Of a stretch of 64,000 bases of DNA, positions 16,091 through 24,031 are shown piece after piece (the stretch's first letter is position 1; the number at the start of each line of letters is the position of its first letter). Under the pieces are notes generated by a model. That model saw only the letters and a program-made list of their open reading frames with translations, was not told the DNA's origin and made no database searches. The DNA is taken from positions 4,898,001-4,962,000 of the forward strand of contig NZ_CP015118.1 of the NCBI RefSeq assembly GCF_002116905.1. The letters run 5' to 3'. The position numbers and the translations under genes are program-made. This stretch comes from Piscinibacter gummiphilus. GTDB taxonomy: Bacteria > Pseudomonadota > Gammaproteobacteria > Burkholderiales > Burkholderiaceae_C.

Positions 16091-18040
16091 TCAGCCCACG
16101 ATGCCGGCCACGCGCCGCAGCAGCTCCGCCTTCGTGAACGGCTTGTCGAGGCTCGCGCAGCCCGAGACCATCAGCGTCTCGTGGGCCTCGGCCGACAGCG
16201 TGTCACCGGTGGTGAACAGCACACGGCGCGCGAGGTGGGGATGGCGGCGCGCGATCTCGCGCCACAGCGCGCGGCCGTCCATGTCGGGCATGCGCAGGTC
16301 GCACAGCACGGCGTCGAAGCGGGCGTGGTCGAGCAGCGCGAGCGCGACGGCACCCGATTCGGCCGTGGCCACCTCGTGGCCACCGGACTCGAGCATGTCG
16401 CGCACCATCGACCCGATCTCCGATTCGTCGTCGACCACCAGCACGCGGGTGCAGGCCGGTTCGTCACCCGCGGCCTCCGGGGGTTCGGGCTGGGCCGCGA
16501 TCACCTGCTCCGGCGCCGCCAGCGTCAGGCGGAAGCTCGCGCCGCCGAGCGCCGACGGGTCACCGAGCACCAGGTCGCCGCCGTGTTCCCGCGCGACCGA
16601 CCGCGACACCGACAGCCCGAGGCCCGTGCCCACGCCTTCGGCCTTCGTCGTGAAGAACGGTTCGAAGAGGCGCGCGGCCACGTCCGGCGGCACGCCCGGC
16701 CCGCTGTCGTCGACCTGCAGCCTCACGGTGGGGCCATCGCTGGCGGTGCTCACCCGCACGACGCGGGGGGCCGGCGCCATCGACACGGCATGCTGGGCGT
16801 TGACCAGCAGGTTCAGCACCACCTGGCACAACTGATCGGGGTCGCCGCTGAATTCGGGCAGCGCGGGGTCGAGCGCGAGCGCCAGGTCCACGCCACTGCT
16901 GCGGTACGCGTACCCCAGCATCTCGGCCGCGCCGCGCACCACCTGGTTCAGGTCGACCGGCTGGCGGTCGGCCGGGCGGCTGCGGGCCATGTTCAGGAAG
17001 GTGCGCACGATGCGCGCGCAGCGGTCGGTGGCGTCGTGGATGCGGCGGGCCTCCTGCACGAGGTCGGGCCGGTCGGCCGCGCGTTCCTGCAGCAGCAGCG
17101 CGCGGCCCATCGCCACGGCCAGCGGGTTGTTCAGCTCGTGGGCCACGCCGGCCAGCAGGCTGCCCATCATCGTGAGTTTCTCGCCCTGGCGCAGCGCCTC
17201 GCGCTGCTGCTCGATCTGGCGGGCCGCCGCGTAGCGCTCGGACAGGTCGGCGAAGGACGCCGTGAAGAACACCGTGCCGTCGGCCTCGGTGCGCCACATC
17301 ACCATCTCGATGGGGAACTCGCGGCCGTCGGCGCGCCGGGCCTCCAGCTCCACGCGCCGGCCCAGCATGCCGGGGATCTCGTTCCAGTAGGTACGGCGGT
17401 GGCGTTCGGGAATGAGCAGCTCGCCCACCTTGCGCCCGATCACGTCGGCACGCCGCCAGCCGAACATGGTCTCGGCCGCGGGGTTGAACTCGACGATGCT
17501 GCCGGTGTGGTCCGTGGAGACCAGCGCCGCCAGCGCGTTGTCGAACACCGCGGCCTTGAGCGCCTCGCTCGCCTTGAGCTGGCGCTGCTTCTCCGCGAGC
17601 TGCAGCTCGCCGATGCGCGCCTCGGTGTGGTCGAGCCCGCAGACCACGACGAGCACCACCTCGCCCTCCTCGTCCACGTACGGCACCAGGTCCTGCTCGC
17701 GGTAGCGGCGGCCCTGGCGCTCGTAGTCGACCCAGCCCTCGAGGTGCAGCGACTCGCCGGCGAACAGCCGTTCGAAGAGCGGCACGAAGCTTTCGTAGAG
17801 TGCCGGATCGAGCACCTCGGACAGGTGGTGCCCGATCACCTCCTCCTCCGGCAGTTCCATGAAGGCGAGGGCCTGGGCGTTGGCCCAGACGTAGCGGAGG
17901 TCGCGGTCGACGACGGCCACGCGCGTGGCGATGTGCTGCAGCAGCTGGCTCATCAGCCGCGGGTCGAGCGGCAGCGTCGGCGCGAGCGACGCGTGCCACG
18001 GCGCCTTGGACCAGCTCAGGACTCGACCAGCTTCGCTCAT
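16091..18040 (-). CDS. Hybrid histidine kinase (PAS-PAS-HisKA-HATPase-REC)
   Basis: A 649-residue soluble hybrid kinase. Two PAS domains come first (RVAVVDRDLRYVWANAQALA near residue 40; ALVSTDHTGSIVEFNPAAE near residue 175). The dimerisation/phospho-acceptor helix follows (LAGVAHELNNPLAVAMG, His is the phosphorylation site), then the ATPase with N-box VVLNLLVNAQHAV and G-boxes DSGPGVPP and GVGTGLGLSVS. The C-terminal receiver has acidic VVDDES and phospho-Asp in LCDLRMPDMDG. No transmembrane segment is seen, so it senses an internal signal. The frame is open far upstream, but the start at 18040 (MSEAGRVLSW) is the sensible one. No cognate output regulator is adjacent. Confidence 0.9.
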   Translation of the reverse strand: MSEAGRVLSWSKAPWHASLAPTLPLDPRLMSQLLQHIATRVAVVDRDLRYVWANAQALAFMELPEEEVIGHHLSEVLDPALYESFVPLFERLFAGESLHLEGWVDYERQGRRYREQDLVPYVDEEGEVVLVVVCGLDHTEARIGELQLAEKQRQLKASEALKAAVFDNALAALVSTDHTGSIVEFNPAAETMFGWRRADVIGRKVGELLIPERHRRTYWNEIPGMLGRRVELEARRADGREFPIEMVMWRTEADGTVFFTASFADLSERYAAARQIEQQREALRQGEKLTMMGSLLAGVAHELNNPLAVAMGRALLLQERAADRPDLVQEARRIHDATDRCARIVRTFLNMARSRPADRQPVDLNQVVRGAAEMLGYAYRSSGVDLALALDPALPEFSGDPDQLCQVVLNLLVNAQHAVSMAPAPRVVRVSTASDGPTVRLQVDDSGPGVPPDVAARLFEPFFTTKAEGVGTGLGLSVSRSVAREHGGDLVLGDPSALGGASFRLTLAAPEQVIAAQPEPPEAAGDEPACTRVLVVDDESEIGSMVRDMLESGGHEVATAESGAVALALLDHARFDAVLCDLRMPDMDGRALWREIARRHPHLARRVLFTTGDTLSAEAHETLMVSGCASLDKPFTKAELLRRVAGIVG

Positions 18041-18184
18041 GGGTGCGGTGGAATGGGGGACGTCGGAATGCGCCGCGCGGATGCATCGTAGCGCAGCCCG
18101 CGGCCTCCCCCATCGGGGTGGAGGACGCCGCCACGATCCGGCCCTAAGCTCCGCGGGGCCCATTCGCTCTGAATCGATCCCGCC

Positions 18185-19561
18185 ATGACTCAGCCCCATC
18201 ACCCCACGCGGCGAGACGTCCTCGCCACCCTGCTGGCCGTTGGCCTCGCCGGTTGCGGCGGCGGCGAGCCCGACCCGCCGGCCGCGTACGAACACGCCGT
18301 CACCGGCCGGGCCGCCGTGAAGGTGCGCCGGGGCGGCCCCGGCCTGGTGGTGCTGGAGGAGCGGCTCGTGTCCATCCACGAGCAGGGGCCGCAGCGCCAG
18401 GTGGTGCTGCTGACGCCCGACTGGGGCGTCATGGGGCGCTACACCGCGCCGGCGGACTGGTCCATCGTCGATGCCGCGGCCCACCCGTCCGGCGAGACCT
18501 CCGTGGTGCTGACCCAGCGCAAGACCGTGCGCCTCGTGCGCCTCGACGTCCGCGCGGTCGTCGTCGCCGACCAGCCGTTCACCGATGCGGCCGCGGCCAC
18601 CGACCCGTACTTCGACCTCGGTGGCATCGAGGACCCCACCTCGCTGCAGCCGTACCTGATGCGCGACGCCGCCCGACTCGCGCCCCTCGGCGAGGACCTG
18701 GCCCTCGTGCTGCGCACCGGGCGCAACGCCGTGGTGGCCTACCGCCTCGCCCGCTCGGCCACCGGCTGGACGACGGCGTGGCGCACCCTCGTCGAACCGG
18801 GCAGCACCGCGATGGGCCGGTTCCTGTCCGGGGGCAGCTTCGACACCTTCGGACAGCTGGAGAACCACCTGCGCGTGCACGTCGACGTGGCCACCGACGG
18901 CGGCGTGGTCGTCGGCGTGGCCGGGGTCGGCGGCCACAACGCGGTGATGGAGGCGCATGCCTGGCATTTCGGAGAACCCGTGACCGCACGGCACGGCGTG
19001 CTCATCACCCGCCTCACCGCGGACGGGCAGCGCGTGGGCACCACCGTGGTGGACACGGGGCAGATCACCGAACTGCACGCGCTGCGGTGGTCGGCGGGCG
19101 AGGTGGCCGTGGCCGGGCGCGTGCGTTCCGCCGTGGTGGCGGACGGCTCCGGCTGGAACGCCTTCGCGGCCTTCGCGGGCCCCTCCGCCCTCACCGCCGC
19201 GCCGGTGCTCGTCGACGTCGACCGCGGCGAGGTGCTGTTCGACATCGCTCCGCTGCCGAACCGCCGGTGGCTCGCCTGCGGCACGGCGGGCTACGTGCAG
19301 AACCCAGCGGGCGCGAGCATCTCGGAGGTGACCACACCGCTGCTCGTGACCATCGATGCCGACAGCGGGCAGGTCGGCCGGCTGAACGCGTGGGCCGACG
19401 GCCCGCGGCAGCTGCAGCTGCGCTCGCTGGTGGTCGAAGGCGGCCGGTGGCTGGCCGCCGGCATCACCAACGGACCGGGCACCCACTCACACGATGCCGA
19501 CCCCCTCGGCCTCACGGCCGACGGGTTCGTGCACCGCGCCGATCGCCCGCCGGAGGGCTGA
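18185..19561 (+). CDS. Hypothetical lipoprotein, possibly beta-propeller
   Basis: A 458-residue lipoprotein with a Tat-like or Sec signal (TRRDVLATLLAVGLAGC; lipobox Cys about residue 24, with a twin Arg ahead). The mature part has repeated strand-turn units (VVVLTQ/VRLVRLDVR; LLITRLTADGQRVG; LLVTIDADSGQVG) suggesting a beta-propeller-like fold, but I do not recognise a named family. It is divergent from the hybrid kinase with a 144-bp spacer and ends 7 bp from livF, convergent. Function unknown. Confidence 0.6.
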   Translation: MTQPHHPTRRDVLATLLAVGLAGCGGGEPDPPAAYEHAVTGRAAVKVRRGGPGLVVLEERLVSIHEQGPQRQVVLLTPDWGVMGRYTAPADWSIVDAAAHPSGETSVVLTQRKTVRLVRLDVRAVVVADQPFTDAAAATDPYFDLGGIEDPTSLQPYLMRDAARLAPLGEDLALVLRTGRNAVVAYRLARSATGWTTAWRTLVEPGSTAMGRFLSGGSFDTFGQLENHLRVHVDVATDGGVVVGVAGVGGHNAVMEAHAWHFGEPVTARHGVLITRLTADGQRVGTTVVDTGQITELHALRWSAGEVAVAGRVRSAVVADGSGWNAFAAFAGPSALTAAPVLVDVDRGEVLFDIAPLPNRRWLACGTAGYVQNPAGASISEVTTPLLVTIDADSGQVGRLNAWADGPRQLQLRSLVVEGGRWLAAGITNGPGTHSHDADPLGLTADGFVHRADRPPEG

Positions 19562-19568
19562 ACCCGGC

Positions 19569-20285
19569 CTACTCGCCGAGGTAGGCCGCGCGCACCTTCG
19601 GGTCGACCAGCAGCGCCTTCGCGTCGCCCTTCATCGTGATCTCGCCGGACTCCATCACGTAGGCGCGGTCGGCCAGCTGCAGCGCGCGGCTCGCGTTCTG
19701 CTCGACGAGCAGCACGGTCACGCCCTGCTTCGCGATGGACTCGACCACCTCGAAGATCTTGTCGACCATGATGGGCGAGAGGCCCATCGACGGTTCGTCG
19801 AGCAGCAGCAGCTTCGGACGGGACATCAGCGCGCGGCCCATCGCGAGCATCTGCTGCTCGCCGCCGGACAGCGTGCCGGCGAGCTGCTTGCGGCGCTCCT
19901 TCAGGCGGGGAAACAGCGCGAAGACCTTGTCGATGTCGGCGTCGACGTCCGCGTCCTTGCGGATGAACGCGCCCATCAGCAGGTTCTCCTCGATGCTCAT
20001 GCGCGTGAACGTGCCACGGCCTTCCGGCACCATGACGAGCCCCTGGGGCACGAGGTTCCACGCGCCCTGCCCGCCGATGGCCCGGCCGAGGTAGGTGGCC
20101 GAGCCCGACTTGATGGGCTGCAGGCCGGTGACGGCCTTCAGCGTGGTGCTCTTGCCGGCGCCGTTGGCGCCGATCAGGCTCACCACCTCGTTCTCGAAGA
20201 CCTCGAACGAGATGCCCTTGACCGCCTGGATGCCGCCGTACGAGACGTGCAGGTCATCCACCTTCATCAGCAGCGTGCCGCTCAT
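19569..20285 (-). CDS. livF: Branched-chain amino-acid ABC transporter ATPase LivF
   Basis: A 238-residue cytoplasmic ATPase of the HAAT (LIV) importer. Walker A GANGAGKST, ABC signature LSGGEQQMLAMGRAL, Walker B KLLLLDEPS and the switch His region VLLVEQNA are all intact. The LivF-specific QGLVMVPEGRGTFTRMS segment is present. It is the last gene of the livHMGF operon and overlaps livG by four bases. Confidence 0.95.
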   Translation of the reverse strand: MSGTLLMKVDDLHVSYGGIQAVKGISFEVFENEVVSLIGANGAGKSTTLKAVTGLQPIKSGSATYLGRAIGGQGAWNLVPQGLVMVPEGRGTFTRMSIEENLLMGAFIRKDADVDADIDKVFALFPRLKERRKQLAGTLSGGEQQMLAMGRALMSRPKLLLLDEPSMGLSPIMVDKIFEVVESIAKQGVTVLLVEQNASRALQLADRAYVMESGEITMKGDAKALLVDPKVRAAYLGE

Positions 20286-21070
20286 GGCGCCACCGCCTTC
20301 TGGCCGTGGCCGGAGCCCAGGTAGGCCTCGATCACCGCCTCGTTCGACTGCACCTGCGCTGGCGTGCCCTCGGCGATCTGCTTGCCGTGGTCGAGCACCG
20401 TGACCCCGTCGCACAGGCCCATCACGAGCTTCACGTCATGTTCGATCAGCAGCACCGACCTCCCGTCGTTGCGGATGCGGTCGATGAGCTGGCGCAGCAC
20501 CACCTTCTCGGTGGCGTTCATGCCGGCCGCGGGCTCGTCGAGCGCCAGCAGCTTCGGATCGGTGGCCAGCGCCCGGGCGATCTCGAGCCGGCGCTGGTCG
20601 CCGTAGCTCAGCGTGCGGGCCTTGTACTCGGCGAAGGCCTCGATGCCGACGTAGGCCAGCAGTTCGCGGGCGCGGGCCTCGATGGCGGCTTCCTCGTCCT
20701 TGAAGGTCTTCGTGCGGAACACGGCGCCGATCAGGCCCGAGTGGGTGCGCGCGTGGCGCCCCACCATCACGTTCTCGAGAGCGGTCATGTCGGCGAAAAG
20801 GCGGATGTTCTGGAACGTGCGCGCGATGCCCGCTTTCGCGACCTCGTGCACCGCGGTGGGTTCGTAGGTTTGGCCGCCCAGCAGGAACTTGCCGCTGTCG
20901 GGCGTGTAGAGGCCGGTGATGACGTTGAAGAACGTGGTCTTGCCGGCGCCGTTGGGGCCGATCAGGCCATACACCTGGCCGGGCTGGATGCGGATGCTGA
21001 CGTCCGACAGGGCCTGCAGGCCGCCGAACCGCTTCGAGACACCCGAGACTTCGAGGACGGCGTTGCTCAT
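20282..21070 (-). CDS. livG: Branched-chain amino-acid ABC transporter ATPase LivG
   Basis: A 262-residue second ATPase of the importer. Walker A GPNGAGKTT; the LivG-type AGIARTFQNIRLFADMTALEN stretch; signature LSYGDQRRLEIARAL (the Y replacing G is normal for this family); Walker B KLLALDEPAAGMN; and LLIEHDVKLVMGLCD. Its start overlaps the livM stop (ATGA-type) and its stop overlaps livF, so the four subunits are translationally linked. Confidence 0.95.
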   Translation of the reverse strand: MSNAVLEVSGVSKRFGGLQALSDVSIRIQPGQVYGLIGPNGAGKTTFFNVITGLYTPDSGKFLLGGQTYEPTAVHEVAKAGIARTFQNIRLFADMTALENVMVGRHARTHSGLIGAVFRTKTFKDEEAAIEARARELLAYVGIEAFAEYKARTLSYGDQRRLEIARALATDPKLLALDEPAAGMNATEKVVLRQLIDRIRNDGRSVLLIEHDVKLVMGLCDGVTVLDHGKQIAEGTPAQVQSNEAVIEAYLGSGHGQKAVAP

Positions 21071-22161
21071 GCCTGGCCTCCCTTCGGCGCACCCTTGCGT
21101 CCGTGTTCGGGGGCCGGCCACAACCCTCGCGGCCTCGACAGCATGATGCCGATCATCGCGAGCGAGATCAGCAGCTGCCGCAGGATGGAAGCGTCCAGGC
21201 GCCCGCCGCTCATCTCCTGCAGCGGGCCGGCGACGTAGCGCAGCGTCTCGGGCAGTGCGGCGAGCAGCAGCGCACCGACGATCACGCCGGGGATGTGGCC
21301 CATGCCGCCCAGCACCACCATCGCGACGATCATCACCGACTCGTTCAGTGCGAACGATTCCGGCGACACGAACCGCTGGAAGGTGGCGAACATCACGCCC
21401 GACACGCCGCCGAAGGTGGCGCCCATGCCGAAGGCGAGCAGTTTCATGTTGCGGGTGTTGATGCCCATGGCCTTCGCGGCCACTTCGTCTTCCCGGATGG
21501 CCATCCACGCACGGCCGATGCGCGAGCGCTCGAGCCGGTAGCAGATGAACACGCTGATCAGCACCAGCACCAGGAACATGTAGTAGTACTGCGTGACGCC
21601 CGGGATCTCGATGCCGAAGATCTCCTTCGTCTTGTTCAGGTCCGAGCCGAAGAACCGGGCCGAATCGATGTCGGACAGGCCCTGCGCGCCGTTCGTGAAG
21701 TTGATGGGCTTGTTCAGGTTGGTGACGATCTCGCGGATGATCTCGCCGAAGCCGAGGGTCACGATGGCGAGGTAGTCACCGCGCAGCTTCAGCGTGGGCG
21801 CCCCGAGCAGCACGCCCAGCACGCCGGCCACGAAGGCCCCGAGCGGAATCGCGATCCAGAGCGAGGTGTGCAGGCCGTTCGGGAAGTATTCCTTGAGGGC
21901 CGGGAACTGGTTCGTCAGGTGTGGCGACGCGAGCAGCGCGAACAGGTAGGCGCCCACCGCGTAGAACGCGACGTAGCCGAGGTCGAGCAGGCCGGCGTAG
22001 CCCACCACGATGTTGAGCCCGAGGGCCAGCAGCACGTACAGCAGTGCGCTGTCGATGATGCGCACCCAGCCGGGGCCGAAGGGTTGCACGATCAGGGGCA
22101 GGATGAACAGCGCGATGGCGGCGCCGACGAAGGTCAGCAGGGTCTGGTTGCGGAGTTGCAT
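21067..22161 (-). CDS. livM: Branched-chain amino-acid ABC permease LivM
   Basis: A 364-residue inner-membrane permease with about ten hydrophobic segments. The family landmarks are LNIVVGYAGLLDLGYVAFYAVGA split over one helix and loop, the TLKLRGDYLAIVTLGFGEI loop, and the coupling region AWMAIREDEVAAKAMGIN that contacts the ATPases. It follows livH by 15 bp and overlaps livG by four bases. Confidence 0.94.
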   Translation of the reverse strand: MQLRNQTLLTFVGAAIALFILPLIVQPFGPGWVRIIDSALLYVLLALGLNIVVGYAGLLDLGYVAFYAVGAYLFALLASPHLTNQFPALKEYFPNGLHTSLWIAIPLGAFVAGVLGVLLGAPTLKLRGDYLAIVTLGFGEIIREIVTNLNKPINFTNGAQGLSDIDSARFFGSDLNKTKEIFGIEIPGVTQYYYMFLVLVLISVFICYRLERSRIGRAWMAIREDEVAAKAMGINTRNMKLLAFGMGATFGGVSGVMFATFQRFVSPESFALNESVMIVAMVVLGGMGHIPGVIVGALLLAALPETLRYVAGPLQEMSGGRLDASILRQLLISLAMIGIMLSRPRGLWPAPEHGRKGAPKGGQA

Positions 22162-22176
22162 GGTGTGGAACTCCGG

Positions 22177-23100
22177 TCAGGCGCGGTCGGCCACGCGTTC
22201 GCCGAGCAGGCCCTGCGGGCGCAGCGTCAGCACGAGGATCAGCACGACGAAGGCGGTGACGTCCTTGTAGTCGCTGCCGATCACGCCGCCGGTCAGCACG
22301 CCCATGTAGCCGGCGGCCAGGGCCTCGATGACCCCGATCAGCACGCCGCCCACCATGGCGCCGGCCAGGTTGCCGATGCCGCCGAACACGGCCGCCGTGA
22401 AGGCCTTGAGGCCGGGCAGGAAGCCCATGGTGTGCTGCACCGTGCCGAGGTTCGCGGCGTACATCACACCGGCGAGCGCAGCGAGCACCGCGCCGATCAC
22501 GAACGTGAAGGAAATCACCGTGTCAGGGTTCACGCCCATCAGCGCGGCGGCCTTCGGGTTCTCGGCCGTGGCGCGCATGGCGCGGCCGATGCGGGTCTTG
22601 TTGACCAGGAACATCAGGCCGAACAGCGTGATGACCGTGACCACGAGGATCAGGATCTGGACCGTGTTGATGACGGCACCGCCGATGTTGTAGAGGTGCG
22701 CGTCGAGCAGGATCGGGAACGGCTTCGGGCTCGGCTTCCAGATGATCATGGCGAGGGTCTGCAGCAGCAGCGACATGCCCATGGCGGTGATCAGCGGGGC
22801 CAGGCGCGGCGCGTTGCGCAGCGGCCGGTAGGCCAGCTTCTCGATGACGAAGTTGAGGATGGCGCAGACCACCATGGCGGCGAGCAGCGCGATGAGCATC
22901 AGGAGCCACCCCGGCCAGCCGGTGCCCGAGAGGGCCGTGACCACGGTCCAGGCCGTGACGGCCCCGATCATGAGGACCTCTCCGTGCGCGAAGTTGATCA
23001 GGTTGATCACGCCGTACACCATGGTGTACCCGAGGGCGATGAGGGCGTAGACGCTGCCTAGCACCAGCCCGTTGATCATCTGCTGAATGAAGGTGTCCAT
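22177..23100 (-). CDS. livH: Branched-chain amino-acid ABC permease LivH
   Basis: A 307-residue permease, first gene of the operon. Recognised by MINGLVLGSVYALIALGYTM, YGVINLINFAHGEVLMIGA and the coupling helix RAMRATAENPKAAALMGVNP. The start at 23100 matches the family (MDTFIQQMINGL); an upstream in-frame Met at 23175 adds only unrelated residues. No periplasmic binding protein gene (livK/livJ) lies next to it, so the binding subunit must be elsewhere. Confidence 0.94.
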   Translation of the reverse strand: MDTFIQQMINGLVLGSVYALIALGYTMVYGVINLINFAHGEVLMIGAVTAWTVVTALSGTGWPGWLLMLIALLAAMVVCAILNFVIEKLAYRPLRNAPRLAPLITAMGMSLLLQTLAMIIWKPSPKPFPILLDAHLYNIGGAVINTVQILILVVTVITLFGLMFLVNKTRIGRAMRATAENPKAAALMGVNPDTVISFTFVIGAVLAALAGVMYAANLGTVQHTMGFLPGLKAFTAAVFGGIGNLAGAMVGGVLIGVIEALAAGYMGVLTGGVIGSDYKDVTAFVVLILVLTLRPQGLLGERVADRA

Positions 23101-23425
23101 CGAATGTGTGTTTTCCTGCGAATCAAGTGTGGGCGCCCGAGGGCGGTCGGCTTCTTGTAGCAAAAACACTGCCATGGCTGCGTTTCGGCACTAAAGAACG
23201 GCCGAACGCTCCTCATTGGCGGCGGATTCTAGTGGGGACACCGGGCCGCGGAGTAAGCAGAAACACCACGGCGGGCTCCCCCTCATCCCAAGGGACTATG
23301 CGCATGCTCCCCTCTTAGGGAGGACATGTCCAGCGCATGAACCCGGGTATTCTCCGGCCACGAATACACACGGGGAAACGGGGATCACGACGCGGTTCGA
23401 TACGCAGCCGCGCGATCCCGATACG
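23101..23425. other. Divergent intergenic region between livH and the lipid operon
   Basis: A 325-bp spacer without a gene. It should hold promoters for both operons. Visible structure is limited to a perfect 10-bp palindrome GGACATGTCC at 23322-23331, a short ATGCGCAT palindrome near 23298-23305, and CTCCC-ctctta-GGGAG at about 23307-23322. I could not assign reliable -35/-10 boxes. An in-frame upstream extension of the first lipid gene exists here, but it has no protein-like sequence. Confidence 0.5.
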
Positions 23426-24031
23426 ATGGCACTCTCGATCTACCAGCTCAAGCCGGCCTTCCAGAACCTGCTCCGCCCCCTGGCCGGCGCCCTGTTCCGG
23501 GCCGGCGTCACCGCCAACCAGGTGACCCTGTTCGCCTGCGCGGTCTCCGTGGCCTTGGGGCTCGGCCTCTACCTGGTGCCGGATTCCCGCGCTTTTGCGC
23601 TTTTGCCCGTCTGGTTTTTCGTTCGCATGGCCTTCAACGCCCTCGACGGCATGCTCGCCCGCGAGTTCGGCCAGCGCTCGAACCTCGGCGCCTACCTGAA
23701 CGAGTTGACCGACGTGGTGTCCGACGCCGCGCTGTACCTGCCGTTCGCGCACCTCGCGCCGTTCGATCCGTTCTGGGTCGGCGCCTTCATCCTCGCTGCC
23801 GCGCTGTCGGAGATGGCCGGCATCCTCGGGCAGACGGTCGGCGCCTCGCGCCGCTACGACGGCCCCTTCGGCAAGAGCGACCGGGCCGTGCTGATCGGCA
23901 CCCTCGGCCTCGCCGTGGCGCTGTGGCATCCCCTGCCGGCCTGGATGGGCTGGCTGATTCCCCTGGCGGTCGGGTTGACCGCTTTCACCGTGGTCCGGCG
24001 CGTGCGTTCGGGCCTCCAGGAAATCCGATGA
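23426..24031 (+). CDS. ynbA: CDP-alcohol phosphatidyltransferase, YnbA type
   Basis: A 201-residue inner-membrane enzyme of the CDP-alcohol phosphotransferase class, which joins an alcohol to CDP-diacylglycerol. The normal motif is D-x2-D-G-x2-A-R-x8-G-x3-D-x3-D. Here it reads NALDGMLAREFGQRSNLG followed by AYLNELTD, so the first and third acidic residues are Asn. As I recall, E. coli YnbA has the same changes and the same length, including GPFGKSDRA, so they mark a subfamily rather than decay. It opens a six-gene operon and overlaps the next gene by four bases. The alcohol substrate is unknown. Confidence 0.85.
   Translation: MALSIYQLKPAFQNLLRPLAGALFRAGVTANQVTLFACAVSVALGLGLYLVPDSRAFALLPVWFFVRMAFNALDGMLAREFGQRSNLGAYLNELTDVVSDAALYLPFAHLAPFDPFWVGAFILAAALSEMAGILGQTVGASRRYDGPFGKSDRAVLIGTLGLAVALWHPLPAWMGWLIPLAVGLTAFTVVRRVRSGLQEIR

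Noticed and set aside
18041..19486. A long N-terminal extension of the hybrid kinase frame
   Set aside because: The extension would overlap the lipoprotein gene on the other strand and lacks any domain. The kinase is complete from 18040.
21103..23061. A plus-strand frame of about 650 codons opposite the liv permeases
   Set aside because: His/Glu/Arg-rich nonsense composition, antisense to livM and livH, which match their families throughout.
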